From NCBI GenBank assembly GCA_022843945.1, contig JALHMR010000019.1:1-64000 (forward strand): DNA of 64,000 nucleotides, in the 5' to 3' direction. Position numbers and translations under genes: made by a program. Under the pieces are notes generated by a model. It searched no databases. It was not told where the DNA came from and worked only from the letters and a program-made list of their open reading frames with translations. The stretch's first letter is position 1. Every line of letters begins with the position of its first letter. The DNA comes from Rhodospirillaceae bacterium (GTDB lineage Bacteria; Pseudomonadota; Alphaproteobacteria; CACIAM-22H2). This document shows, in pieces, positions 9,182 through 17,256 of the stretch.

Positions 9182-9334
9182 ATGGCTGAGCCTGTTACGA
9201 CGGTTTCTGTCGCGTCGGTGTGTTCATACGTGCTCGCGGTCATTAAGGCGCTGGCGCTGTTCAATGCCCCGTTGAACAAGGTCACCGGCCAGGATCAGGC
9301 GACGGTTGGCCAGATGAACTCGAAGGGCAGTTAG
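9182..9334 (+). CDS. Small 50-residue protein within the operon
   Basis: A short open frame from ATG 9182 to TAG 9334 gives 50 residues (starting MAEPVTTVSVASVCSYVLAV). The first half is a hydrophobic, probably membrane-inserting or helix-packing segment (VASVCSYVLAVIKALALF); the second half is polar. It starts three bases after the stop of the previous gene and ends one base before the ATG of the next, so it fills the gap between two real genes exactly, which supports it as translated. A purine-rich GAGGGGGTGAGCG stretch precedes the start. Function unknown; a small adaptor or chaperone-like subunit is possible. Confidence 0.6.
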   Translation: MAEPVTTVSVASVCSYVLAVIKALALFNAPLNKVTGQDQATVGQMNSKGS

Positions 9335-9335
9335 G

Positions 9336-10706
9336 ATGGCCACCAAAACCGCGTCCGAGAGCAACGCCCCGCGCCTTCAGAGCGACCCGTCATGCAAGGC
9401 ACCGGAGCAGAAGCCCGGCGACCTGTTCAGGACACAGCACGAGAGCCCCGTCCGCGGCTGGGTTGAAACGATCTACCAGTGCCGGAACGACCCCAAGCAG
9501 GAGGGGGGTATGCGCGCCGAGTATGTCCGGTCGGATCCCCTCGGCTCCGCCCCGGTGAAAGCCGCCCCCAAGGAATCCCCGCGCCCGTCCGAGACACGAA
9601 ACCAGGCCCAGCGAAGCAACAAGAAGGAGGTCAAGGACGTACCTGGAGAGAAAGCCGCGGCGGCGCGCGCCGAGGAGGGGGTGCGGGCGCAGGATCCGGG
9701 ACCCGGCACCGCGCCGGCGGAGGAGGCGGACCAGAAGCGAAACGCCGACGCCGCCGCGCCGGCCGCAGCGCCGCCACAGGCCGTTCCCGACGAACCCAAA
9801 GCGTCGGACAGGGCGCAGGAGACCGCGGACGATCCGGAGGAGATGGGGTTCGGCACCGCCGGCGGGATCGCGCGCAGGCTGGAAAACCGGATCGATCAGG
9901 TCGACAACGCCGTCAAGGCCATTGACGAGGGGTTGGACGAGTGGGTGCAAGACCAGGGTGGCTCCGTCGCGAGCGTTATTGGAGCCACGGTGGCTTCAAG
10001 TGCTTTGACGCTCTTCCGGGAGGGCGTCTTCGGCACGATGAAGGACGCGCTCAACATGGCGCATCTCGGGGAGGGCATCGGCTCGGGCACGCTGGAGGGG
10101 GCCCTCGAGGATGTCGGCCGTCTGGCCGATTTGCTGCCGGGCGTGGGGGCGCTGCGACGCGGCGGCAAAGCGGCGGCCCGCTTCAGGCGCCGGCTTGGTT
10201 TCGGGGGCGCGTCAAAACGCCCGGTGAAGATCGTTATCGACTACGACCTCGAAGAGGCGAAGGACCTGAGGCTCGATCCCAAAGCCGCCAATTTCATGCG
10301 GGCGTGCCTCGAATATGGACAAGGTCATAGCGAGGAGTTGGGCAAGGTGGGTAAGGAGAATCTGCTCGCCATCTCGTCTCGCAAGAAGGGGGACAAGAGG
10401 GCCCGGGAGAAGGCCCGGGAGCGCATGCGCGAAGCCAAGAAAGACATCGCCGGGACCGACGCGTCACACAATGTCGACAGCGTCGTCAACCCGCACTTCG
10501 ATCCCGACACCGGGACCTTCTATTTTGCCAAAAGCGAGGTGAACCAGGCCTTCGGCCGGCTGATCCACAGCAAGCTGGCAGGAAAGCTGGGCACGCAGAG
10601 CTACGCGAAAATGCCCGGCCATCGCGGGCGTCCGGTCAAGGTGGTGTTCAAGAATTTCCCGAAATACTCCGTCGTGCCGCCCGAGACTCCCAAAGTGGTG
10701 TCCTAG
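9336..10706 (+). CDS. Multi-domain toxin-like protein, fourth gene of the operon
   Basis: A 456-residue protein with the layout of a polymorphic toxin or secreted effector. A conserved-looking N-terminal module (about residues 1-70, with cysteines in DPSCKAP and IYQCRND) is followed by an Ala/Pro/Glu low-complexity linker (about 70-165). A hydrophobic, glycine-rich helical region (about 205-290) includes ADLLPGVGALRRGGKA, similar to the pre-toxin linkers of RHS-type toxins. A basic C-terminal domain of about 160 residues carries ASHNVDSVVNPHFDPDTGTF and ends in a lysine-rich tail. The His/Asn/Asp cluster could be a nuclease active site, but I cannot match it to a named toxin. The acidic gene directly downstream would fit an immunity protein. 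Confidence 0.7.
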   Translation: MATKTASESNAPRLQSDPSCKAPEQKPGDLFRTQHESPVRGWVETIYQCRNDPKQEGGMRAEYVRSDPLGSAPVKAAPKESPRPSETRNQAQRSNKKEVKDVPGEKAAAARAEEGVRAQDPGPGTAPAEEADQKRNADAAAPAAAPPQAVPDEPKASDRAQETADDPEEMGFGTAGGIARRLENRIDQVDNAVKAIDEGLDEWVQDQGGSVASVIGATVASSALTLFREGVFGTMKDALNMAHLGEGIGSGTLEGALEDVGRLADLLPGVGALRRGGKAAARFRRRLGFGGASKRPVKIVIDYDLEEAKDLRLDPKAANFMRACLEYGQGHSEELGKVGKENLLAISSRKKGDKRAREKARERMREAKKDIAGTDASHNVDSVVNPHFDPDTGTFYFAKSEVNQAFGRLIHSKLAGKLGTQSYAKMPGHRGRPVKVVFKNFPKYSVVPPETPKVVS

Positions 10707-10708
10707 CC

Positions 10709-11221
10709 ATGGTCGATTTCGGTGGCATGGTGTCCTCGGGCATCAAACAATTCGAAGAAGTCGTCACGCCTGCGGACGGCGAGGTCACCAACCCGCTCCC
10801 CGAACCGGCCGAGGTCGCCGCGGTGGTGGTCGAGGGAATGGGCGAATTCGTCAGCGACCTGGAGGCGATGAAGGAAGATTTCGAGGCGGAACTGGGGCGT
10901 CTGGGTGAGACCGCGCTGACGGCTCTGCAGGATTTCCTCAACGCTGCCGGCGACGTGAAATCGGCGTGGACGGCCGTCGAAGCCCAGTTTGCGGTGGTGC
11001 AACTGGAAGTGTTTACGCTTTCTGTGGGGGCCATCGCCCGGCCGGAGAACCACCGCAAGCTCGTCGTCCTCGCCGAGAAGATACAGCTGGTCCAGCAGGC
11101 GCTGGCTGCGTTCTTTCGCTGTCTTAAGGCCCTTCTCGACGTGCTCCCCGGCGCCGATGCCATCCGGGACAGCCTGAACGCGCTCGATCCCCGCTTCGAG
11201 GACTGGCTGGCGGCAGTCTGA
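10709..11221 (+). CDS. Acidic helical protein, last gene of the operon; candidate immunity protein
   Basis: A 170-residue, strongly acidic and mostly alpha-helical protein with no recognised domain (starts MVDFGGMVSSGIKQF). It begins two bases after the stop of the toxin-like gene and closes the operon; the next gene, parB, is convergent 61 bases away. Small acidic proteins immediately downstream of a basic toxin are typically immunity proteins, and the charge contrast with the preceding protein's basic C-terminus supports that. It could also be a helical structural subunit or chaperone. Confidence 0.65.
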   Translation: MVDFGGMVSSGIKQFEEVVTPADGEVTNPLPEPAEVAAVVVEGMGEFVSDLEAMKEDFEAELGRLGETALTALQDFLNAAGDVKSAWTAVEAQFAVVQLEVFTLSVGAIARPENHRKLVVLAEKIQLVQQALAAFFRCLKALLDVLPGADAIRDSLNALDPRFEDWLAAV

Positions 11222-11282
11222 TCGGCCTGACCGCCGGATCGATGCTCATCGCACCAAACCCAGGCCCCGACGGAACACGCCG

Positions 11283-12257
11283 CTACTCGACGCCGCGGAC
11301 CTTGCGCTGGTGGGCGGTGTGCGGGTTAGCCGCCGGCTTGACCCCGGGCTGATGGGTGTCACCCAGCCGGTCGATGATCTCGTCGAGCTGGTCGAGGGTC
11401 TGATAGAAGACCTGGAAGACACCCGACTGCGCGCCCTTCTTGTGCAGGATGCGCACCTTGACGCCGAGCGAGTGGGTCAGCCGGCGCTCGAGGTCGTCGG
11501 TATTGGCGTCACGCAGGATGGCGTCGCCGCCCTTGCCGCCCTTCTTCGCCGTGCCCTTCTTCGACGCCGGGCCGCCGCGCGAGGCTTCCATCAGCGCCTC
11601 GGCCTCGCGCACCGAAAGCTTGCCGCGGATCCAGTCGCCGGCCAGCAGCGTGGCGTCGGCGCGGCCGACCAGCAATCTTCCATGCCCAGCCGTGAGCTGG
11701 CCGCGCTCGATCATGGTTTGAACTTCGTCGGGCAGATCCAGCAGGCGCACGGTGTTGGCCAGCGCGCTGCGGCTCTTGCCCAGGGCCTGCGACAGCCGCT
11801 CCTGGGTATGGCCAAACTCGGCCATCAGGCGACGATAAGCGCGCGCCTCCTCGATCGGCGTCAGGTCCTCGCGCTGCAGGTTCTCGATCAGCGCCAGCTC
11901 GAGCGCCTCGGTGTCGGTCAGGTCGCGGATCACCGCCGGGATCTCGTGGAGCTGCGCTCCTTGCGCGGCGCGCCAGCGGCGCTCGCCGGCGATCAGCTCG
12001 TAGCGGTTGGGATCCTTGGCGTCGCGGCGCACCAGGATCGGCTGCAGCACGCCATGCGCGCGCACCGAGCTGGTCAGCTCCTCCATCTCGTCCTTGGTGA
12101 AGTTGCGGCGCGGCTGGTAGGCGTTGGGCCGGATATTGCCGACCGGAATCAGTTTCGCGGCGCGCGGGCCGGTCGAATGCGGAGCGGCTTCGGCCGCCGC
12201 GTCGCCCAAGAGAGCGGAGAGGCCACGGCCTAAAGGTTTCTTCGCCTCAGGGCTCAT
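11283..12257 (-). CDS. parB: Chromosome-partitioning protein ParB
   Basis: ParB binds parS sites and spreads on DNA as a CTP-dependent clamp, working with ParA to segregate origins. The 324-residue protein has the N-terminal CTP-binding region (IRPNAYQPRRNF, then GERRWRA, ENLQREDLTPIEEA), a helix-turn-helix region (GHTQERLSQALGKSRSALANTVRLLDLP) and a C-terminal dimerisation segment (FQVFYQTLDQLDEIIDRLG). A lysine/glycine-rich linker lies near residues 232-245. It is downstream of parA, separated by a 139-base gap holding a palindromic repeat element. Both parS sites lie within 4 kb. Confidence 0.97.
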   Translation of the reverse strand: MSPEAKKPLGRGLSALLGDAAAEAAPHSTGPRAAKLIPVGNIRPNAYQPRRNFTKDEMEELTSSVRAHGVLQPILVRRDAKDPNRYELIAGERRWRAAQGAQLHEIPAVIRDLTDTEALELALIENLQREDLTPIEEARAYRRLMAEFGHTQERLSQALGKSRSALANTVRLLDLPDEVQTMIERGQLTAGHGRLLVGRADATLLAGDWIRGKLSVREAEALMEASRGGPASKKGTAKKGGKGGDAILRDANTDDLERRLTHSLGVKVRILHKKGAQSGVFQVFYQTLDQLDEIIDRLGDTHQPGVKPAANPHTAHQRKVRGVE

Positions 12258-12270
12258 GGATTTCTTTCTT

Positions 12271-12384
12271 TGTCATGCCCGGACTTGATCCGGGCATCCA
12301 TCGCGCCGCTGGCACCATGGATCGCCGGCCATTCCGTCCCGCGCGTAGAACACGCGCGGGAAAAGACTGGGCCCGGCGATGACA
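12271..12384. repeat. REP-like palindromic repeat element between parA and parB
   Basis: This element starts with tgtcat and ends with atgaca, so its ends are inverted. It contains a strong stem-loop near the left end (atgcccgga and tccgggcat arms) and a second stem on the right (cccgcgcg and cgcgcggg). The form resembles intergenic palindromes common in alphaproteobacterial genomes. A related copy of the left half lies at 38831. It separates parB from parA and could affect transcription between them. Confidence 0.6.
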
Positions 12385-12396
12385 TAAGTGAAATGG

Positions 12397-13353
12397 TCAC
12401 GCGGCGGCTCGCGTCTGCTCGCGCTTCAGCAGTTCGGAGGCCAAAGACATGTAGGCCTGGCTGCCGGGGCAGCGCAGGTCGTAGAGCAGCACCGGCTTGC
12501 CGTGGCTCGGCGCCTCGGAAACGCGCACGTTGCGCGGGATCACCGTCTCGTAGACCTTGGCGCCGAAATAGCCGCGCACGTCGGCGGCGACCACGTCCGA
12601 GAGGTTGTTGCGCTTGTCGTACATGGTCAGCACCAGGCCCTGGATCTCCAGGCGCGGATTGAACTTGGCCCGGATCAGCTCGATCGTCTTGACCAGGTGC
12701 GACAGGCCTTCAAGCGCGAAGAACTCGCATTGCAGCGGCACTAAAACCGCATCGGCCGCGACCAGCGCGTTGAGGGTGAGCAGGCCCAGCGCGGGCGGGC
12801 AGTCGATCAGGATGTAGTCGAAGCCCAGCGCGTGGCGGGCGAGCGCATCGGCCAGGCGGAACTCGCGGCGCTCCATGTCGATGAGCTCGAGTTCCGCGCC
12901 GAGCAGATGCACCGTCGCCGGCATGACCGAGAGGTTGGGCACGGCGGTCGGCATGATCGCGTCGTCGATGGCGCTGCCGTCGAGCAGCACGTCGTAGGTG
13001 CCGACCTCGCGCGCGGCGGAGGGGATGCCGAGGCCGGTCGAGGCGTTGCCCTGCGGATCGAGATCGATGACCAGCACGCGCGGGCCGACGGCGGCCAGCG
13101 CGGTGGCGAGGTTGATCGCCGTGGTCGTCTTGCCCACGCCACCCTTCTGGTTGGCGACGCAGAGGATGCGGGGCGGGGCGGCCGGGACGCGCGCGGCGGA
13201 CTTGCGGGTCTCGGCGGCTTTCTCGGCGGGATTGCCGGTGAGCGTCTCGGCGGGAGTCTCGGCGGCGCCCTCGGCGGCCGGGTCGTCGGGATGCTCGGCG
13301 GGACCCTCGGCGGGCTCCAGCGGCGAATTAGGATTTTCTTCACTTACGGGCAA
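12397..13353 (-). CDS. parA: Chromosome-partitioning ATPase ParA (Soj-type)
   Basis: ParA is a Walker-type ATPase that drives movement of ParB-parS complexes. The deviant Walker A motif KGGVGKTTTAINLATAL is at about residues 70-86, followed by the Walker A' region DLDPQGNASTGLG and the switch DCPPALGLLTLNAL. The protein is 318 residues, longer than usual because of a Pro/Ala/Glu-rich N-terminal extension of about 60 residues. The only in-frame start near the beginning is TTG at 13353, which overlaps the end of rsmG by 14 bases; the true start could be internal to the extension. It belongs to the mnmG-rsmG-parA-parB run. Confidence 0.95.
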   Translation of the reverse strand: MPVSEENPNSPLEPAEGPAEHPDDPAAEGAAETPAETLTGNPAEKAAETRKSAARVPAAPPRILCVANQKGGVGKTTTAINLATALAAVGPRVLVIDLDPQGNASTGLGIPSAAREVGTYDVLLDGSAIDDAIMPTAVPNLSVMPATVHLLGAELELIDMERREFRLADALARHALGFDYILIDCPPALGLLTLNALVAADAVLVPLQCEFFALEGLSHLVKTIELIRAKFNPRLEIQGLVLTMYDKRNNLSDVVAADVRGYFGAKVYETVIPRNVRVSEAPSHGKPVLLYDLRCPGSQAYMSLASELLKREQTRAAA

Positions 13354-13963
13354 GGTCAGAAATCCTAAAAATCGTGCTCGCGGGATCGGTGCGGCTGGGC
13401 AGGCTCTCGACGGTCATTGTCCAATGTTTGCGCGCACGGGTCAATTCGGCCCCGGCCTTGGCCCCCTTGGGAAAGAGCGCGATGCCGCCCTTTTTCAACA
13501 GGGGTTGGGCCAGGCGCAGGAGATCCTCGAGCTCGGCCAGCGCCCTTGCGGTCACGATATCAGCGCGTTGCGCCAGCTTCGGCGTCGCATTGGCGATGCG
13601 CGCGGCGTGGATGGTGACGCGCCTGGCGGCGCCCGTGGCGCGCGCCACTTCAGCCAGGAAACCGGCCTTGTGGCGGTTGCCTTCGACCAGGTGCACCTCG
13701 AGTCGCGGGTCGAGCAGGGCCAGCACCAGCCCGGGGAAACCGGCGCCCGAACCCAGATCCACCAGCACCCGTTTATCATTGGGAATCAGCGGCAGGAGCT
13801 GCGCCGAATCAAGGAAATGGCGGCTCCAGATCTCGGGCAGGGTCGAGGGCCCGACCAGGTTGAAGCGGCTTTGCGTGCGCTCCAGCAGCTGCTGATAGGT
13901 GACCAGGCCAGCCAATGTTTCACGTGAAACATTGGTGGCCGCGGCGAATTCTTCAGGGGTCAC
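13340..13963 (-). CDS. rsmG: 16S rRNA (guanine-527 N7)-methyltransferase RsmG
   Basis: RsmG (GidB) methylates G527 of 16S rRNA using S-adenosylmethionine. The 207-residue protein shows the SAM-binding motif [18 protein letters not shown] and the family N-terminus [20 protein letters not shown]. It starts with GTG overlapping the mnmG stop (GTGA). A perfect parS site is embedded in its first codons, where it encodes NVSRET, an arrangement also known from other alphaproteobacteria. Confidence 0.95.
   Translation of the reverse strand: MTPEEFAAATNVSRETLAGLVTYQQLLERTQSRFNLVGPSTLPEIWSRHFLDSAQLLPLIPNDKRVLVDLGSGAGFPGLVLALLDPRLEVHLVEGNRHKAGFLAEVARATGAARRVTIHAARIANATPKLAQRADIVTARALAELEDLLRLAQPLLKKGGIALFPKGAKAGAELTRARKHWTMTVESLPSRTDPASTIFRISDLARK
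13916..13931. promoter_or_regulatory. parS site 1 (ParB-binding site)
   Basis: The 16-base palindrome TGTTTCACGTGAAACA matches the universal parS consensus perfectly. It lies within the first codons of rsmG, about 1.7 kb from the parB start. ParB is expected to load here. Confidence 0.95.
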
Positions 13964-15843
13964 GCGGCCTGACGCCGGCGGACGTGGCGCAGCAGCACGG
14001 TGAGCGCCGCCGGGGTGACGCCGGCGATGCGCGCCGCGGCGGCGATGGTGGCCGGGCGGGCCTGGGCGAGCTTGGTGCGCGCCTCGGTCGACAGGCTGGC
14101 GATGGCGCCGTAATCGAGATCGTCGGGCAGGGCGAGCGATTCATCCGAGCGGTAGGCGCGGATATCCTCGTCCTGGCGGCCGAGATAGCCGCGGTAGAGC
14201 GCGTCGATCTCCACCTGCTCGGCAATCGCCGGAGCCAGCGCCGCCAGCGCCGGCCAGAGGCCGGCCAGGCGCTTGAGATCGACACCCGGCAGGGCCAGCA
14301 GATCGGTGGCCGAACGGGCGACACCATCCTGGTTCACCGCCAGGCCCCATTTGGCGAGGCGGCTAGGCGTCTCCTTGAGCGAGCCCGCCAGAACCCGGGC
14401 CTCGGACAGTGCCGCGGCCTTGGCGGTCCAGGCTTTTTCGCGTGTTCCGCCGACGCAGCCCAGGGCAATGCCCTTGGGGGTCAGGCGCTGATCGGCGTTG
14501 TCGGCGCGCAAGAGCAGGCGATACTCGGCCCGGCTGGTGAACATGCGGTAGGGCTCGTTGGCGCCCAAGGTGACCAGGTCATCAATGAGGACGCCGATAT
14601 AGGCATCGGCCCGGTCGAGGCCGAACGCCGGCGAGCCGGCGACCTGCAGCGCCGCGTTCAGGCCGGCCATCAGCCCCTGGGCGGCGGCTTCCTCGTAGCC
14701 CGTGGTGCCGTTGATCTGGCCGGCCAGGAACAGGCCGGGCAGGCGACGCGTCTCCAGTGTGGGCTTGAGCTCGCGCGGATCGACGTAGTCGTACTCGATG
14801 GCGTAGCCCGGCCGGATCATGCGGGCGTTTTCCAACCCCGGAATCGTCTTCAATAACGCCACCTGGACGTCCTGGGGCAGGGAGGTCGAGATGCCGTTGG
14901 GGTAGACGGTGGGATCGTCGAGGCCCTCGGGCTCGAGGAAGATCTGGTGGCGCTCGCGGCTGGCGAAACGCACCACCTTGTCCTCGATCGACGGGCAGTA
15001 GCGCGGCCCGGTCGAGCCGATCTGGCCCGAATACATCGGCGCGCGGTGGATATTGGCGCGGATCAGCTCGTGCCCGGCCGGCGTGGTCGCGGTGATGTAG
15101 CACGGCACCTGGGGCACGGTGATTTTGCCGGTCAGATACGAGAAGGGCAGCGGCGGATCGTCGCCCGGCTGCATCTCGAGGCTGGCCCAGTCGATGGTCC
15201 GGCCGTCGAGCCGGGGCGGCGTGCCGGTCTTCAGCCGGCCCAGCGTGAAACCCGCCTTCTCCAGGGTTTTCGACAGGCCGAGCGAGGCGGGCTCGTTCGC
15301 ACCTTCGGAATTGGTGCGCCCGGCCGGGATGCGGGTCTCGCCGATATGGATCAGCCCGCGCAGGAAGGTGCCGGTGGTCAGCACCGCCGCGCCGCAAGCG
15401 ATGCGAGCCCCGGACGCCGTCAGCACGGCCACCACGCGGCCGTCCTTCAGCTCCAGATCCTCGGCCGCTTCGGCGCGGATCGTCAGGTTCGGCTGCTCGG
15501 CCAGGATCGCCTGCATGGCCTGGCGGTAGAGCTTGCGATCGGCCTGGGCGCGTGGGCCGCGGACGGCCGGGCCCTTGGACCTGTTCAGGAGACGAAACTG
15601 AATCCCGGCGCGGTCGATGACCCGGCCCATGACGCCGTCGAGGGCGTCGATCTCGCGCACCAGGTGGCCCTTGGCCAGGCCACCGATTGCCGGGTTGCAC
15701 GACATTTCACCCACCGTCTCGAGGCGGTGGGTGAGGAGGAGCGTCGAGGCGCCCAGCCGCGCCGCCGCGGCGGCCGCCTCGCAGCCGGCATGCCCGCCGC
15801 CGATCACCACCACATCGAACCTGTCCGGCGATGAATGTCCCAT
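13960..15843 (-). CDS. mnmG: tRNA uridine-34 carboxymethylaminomethyl modification enzyme MnmG
   Basis: MnmG (GidA) is an FAD- and NADH-dependent enzyme that, with MnmE, modifies U34 of certain tRNAs. The FAD-binding motif [14 protein letters not shown] is at about residues 9-22, followed by the family signatures [21 protein letters not shown] and [21 protein letters not shown]. The frame is open to 16002, but the ATG at 15843 puts the FAD motif at the usual place and gives 627 residues, typical for the family. The upstream reading would cross parS site 2 and enter the mobile element. Its partner mnmE is about 23 kb away instead of adjacent. Confidence 0.96.
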   Translation of the reverse strand: MGHSSPDRFDVVVIGGGHAGCEAAAAAARLGASTLLLTHRLETVGEMSCNPAIGGLAKGHLVREIDALDGVMGRVIDRAGIQFRLLNRSKGPAVRGPRAQADRKLYRQAMQAILAEQPNLTIRAEAAEDLELKDGRVVAVLTASGARIACGAAVLTTGTFLRGLIHIGETRIPAGRTNSEGANEPASLGLSKTLEKAGFTLGRLKTGTPPRLDGRTIDWASLEMQPGDDPPLPFSYLTGKITVPQVPCYITATTPAGHELIRANIHRAPMYSGQIGSTGPRYCPSIEDKVVRFASRERHQIFLEPEGLDDPTVYPNGISTSLPQDVQVALLKTIPGLENARMIRPGYAIEYDYVDPRELKPTLETRRLPGLFLAGQINGTTGYEEAAAQGLMAGLNAALQVAGSPAFGLDRADAYIGVLIDDLVTLGANEPYRMFTSRAEYRLLLRADNADQRLTPKGIALGCVGGTREKAWTAKAAALSEARVLAGSLKETPSRLAKWGLAVNQDGVARSATDLLALPGVDLKRLAGLWPALAALAPAIAEQVEIDALYRGYLGRQDEDIRAYRSDESLALPDDLDYGAIASLSTEARTKLAQARPATIAAAARIAGVTPAALTVLLRHVRRRQAA

Positions 15844-15888
15844 GGGCGGCGGAATGTAGTGGCGTGGCCCCAGCCCGTCAAACCGCGA

Positions 15889-15904
15889 TGTTTCACGTGA
15901 AACA
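15889..15904. promoter_or_regulatory. parS site 2 (ParB-binding site)
   Basis: A second perfect TGTTTCACGTGAAACA palindrome lies 45 bases upstream of the mnmG start, between the gene and the mobile element. It is 1.97 kb from site 1, so the pair brackets mnmG. Confidence 0.95.
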
Positions 15905-15943
15905 TCGGTTATTATCAATATATAACAATGGCTTGATGCTTTA

Positions 15944-15958
15944 TAGGTTAGTCGTCCT
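15944..15958. repeat. Left direct repeat flanking the mobile element
   Basis: The 15 bases TAGGTTAGTCGTCCT occur here and again at 18658-18672, directly outside the element's right end. They look like the target-site duplication; the first T may be a chance match. Confidence 0.75.
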
Positions 15959-15959
15959 G

Positions 15960-15978
15960 ATTGGGTACTTGACTGAAC
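15960..15978 (+). repeat. Left terminal inverted repeat of the element
   Basis: 19 bases, attgggtacttgactgaac, perfectly complementary to the right end at 18639-18657. Confidence 0.9.
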
Positions 15979-16061
15979 CACAGAATAGTCTAGATTTGCC
16001 AATGCGTTGGCAGCGTGATGACACCGATTCGGCCCGTCAGGGCACGGGACTTGCAGGGAAT

Positions 16062-16081
16062 AATCCTAAAATGCTAGGATT
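16062..16081. repeat. Short inverted repeat in the left end of the element
   Basis: The arms aatccta and taggatt flank a 6-base centre. It lies just past the stop of the HEPN-like gene and may be a weak terminator or regulatory site. Confidence 0.3.
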
Positions 16082-16130
16082 CTCGCCATGGACGGCGGCG
16101 GCAAACCCACATTCGACAAGGGACCGGAGA

Positions 16131-16661
16131 TCACTCTTGGGATGGCTCTCGCCGGGGGCCAGATGGTGGCGGCATGTCTAAAAGACCCGGACCTGATGGC
16201 GAAGCCAAATTTCGCCGGCGAGTTAGCTGCTCGAGTGTTTCGTTCAATGGCTTCAGAATGTCCGGCTGACTGGTCACGTACTGGGTGTGCAGGAGATCGC
16301 CCCACTTAACGAGCGCCCTGCTCACGACGAGCATGTCATCGGCAATCTTCTGAATGTCCGTGGCGGTGAGATAGCGCATGCGATCTTCGCGAAATGGACG
16401 GATGGACGCATGCACGGCCATGGTCGGGTCCTCGGCCTTGCCCCAGATCCAGTGCAGGATGTTGTTTCGCTCCGTGCGCAGCCTGGCTATCTCGGCGGTT
16501 AGCTTACTGACTTCCTCTTTGGCATTGGGATACTGGTCGGTCAGTCTTGCTTTCAGCAGGCCGACAATCCGGTCGGTCGGTAGGTTCTTCAGCAAGAACT
16601 CCGCCGTTTCCGGTTCCCCCCGGAAGGCAGAATTCACGGCGTGCTCGATGTGGTGCTCCAT
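16131..16661 (-). CDS. HEPN-like passenger protein
   Basis: A 176-residue protein with a predominantly helical central region. At about residues 68-73 it contains RNNILH in the context RTERNNILHWIWG, which fits the RNxxxH (Rx4-6H) signature of HEPN-domain RNases and related toxins; a positioned tryptophan pair follows, as in several HEPN families of unknown function. The C-terminus is proline-rich and probably disordered. No nucleotidyltransferase (MNT) partner is next to it. It lies inside the mobile element, so it may serve defence, element stability or nothing; the family call rests on one motif. Confidence 0.55.
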   Translation of the reverse strand: MEHHIEHAVNSAFRGEPETAEFLLKNLPTDRIVGLLKARLTDQYPNAKEEVSKLTAEIARLRTERNNILHWIWGKAEDPTMAVHASIRPFREDRMRYLTATDIQKIADDMLVVSRALVKWGDLLHTQYVTSQPDILKPLNETLEQLTRRRNLASPSGPGLLDMPPPSGPRREPSQE

Positions 16662-16733
16662 CTGCGACGAGCGGCAGCAACATGAGCAATCGCGTAGTGG
16701 TGTTCGTCTGGAAGGAACGGTAGCTTTTCAACC

Positions 16734-16868
16734 ATGGCTAAATCCCCCAGGAAAACGAAGGCAGAGCGGGAAGCGGCGAAGCGGCGAGACGCCGTCCTTG
16801 GCCGGATGCTGAACACCCCGCCGCAGCATAAGACCGCGAAAAAAGCCGAAAAACAACGTGACGGATAA
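16734..16868 (+). CDS. Small basic protein (44 residues), element passenger
   Basis: An ATG at 16734 opens a 44-residue, very basic frame (starts MAKSPRKTKAEREAAKRRDA) that ends at 16868. The GTG of the next forward frame lies inside its last codons, which suggests coupled translation. Lysine/arginine-rich and probably nucleic-acid-binding or disordered; function unknown. Confidence 0.45.
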   Translation: MAKSPRKTKAEREAAKRRDAVLGRMLNTPPQHKTAKKAEKQRDG

Positions 16869-17256
16869 AGCCCCGCCGCTCCACATGGATCGCTGGAGCC
16901 GCAACGCGCGGCTTTACGAAACGCTGGCGAGGACGGGGGTTTACGTTGTTCCCGTCCTCGCCGACGCCGATCCGTCGAAGATCGACTACATGCACATTTC
17001 GGCGGACCTGCCGCAGTACTTAGCCGAGCAGACCGCCGAGCAGGCCACCAGCCGAGCAGTTACCCCGCCAGTGGCGCGGCCTCAGGTTCGCCCAGTGGTC
17101 GCCACCGCCGAGCGCGGTGGGGTGAACGTGATCAACCTGCCAGCCGTTGTCAGAGATGCGGCCGTACTCCGAACGCCGGATAATGCGGCCGTCGCAGTCG
17201 ATGCCCCACTCGGGCCAACCGAATGCGTACCCGGCCTTGCTGAAAACAAAATCTAG
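16858..17256 (+). CDS. Hypothetical passenger protein, 3' half antisense to the HNH gene
   Basis: Starting at GTG 16858, the first 55 residues look coded (MTDKAPPLHMDRWSRNARLY, then GVYVVPVLADADPSK). The remaining 78 codons run antisense to the HNH gene at 17020-17277, which has a clear motif and therefore probably the stronger claim. Either the two genes truly overlap convergently or this frame was extended when the HNH gene was joined to it. No function assigned. Confidence 0.4.
   Translation: MTDKAPPLHMDRWSRNARLYETLARTGVYVVPVLADADPSKIDYMHISADLPQYLAEQTAEQATSRAVTPPVARPQVRPVVATAERGGVNVINLPAVVRDAAVLRTPDNAAVAVDAPLGPTECVPGLAENKI

Noticed and set aside
16088-16309. A 73-codon forward frame starting MDGGGKPTFDKG at the left end of the element
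   Set aside because: Its second half is antisense to the C-terminus of the HEPN-like gene and no ribosome binding site was seen. It remains possible that it is real, but support is too weak.
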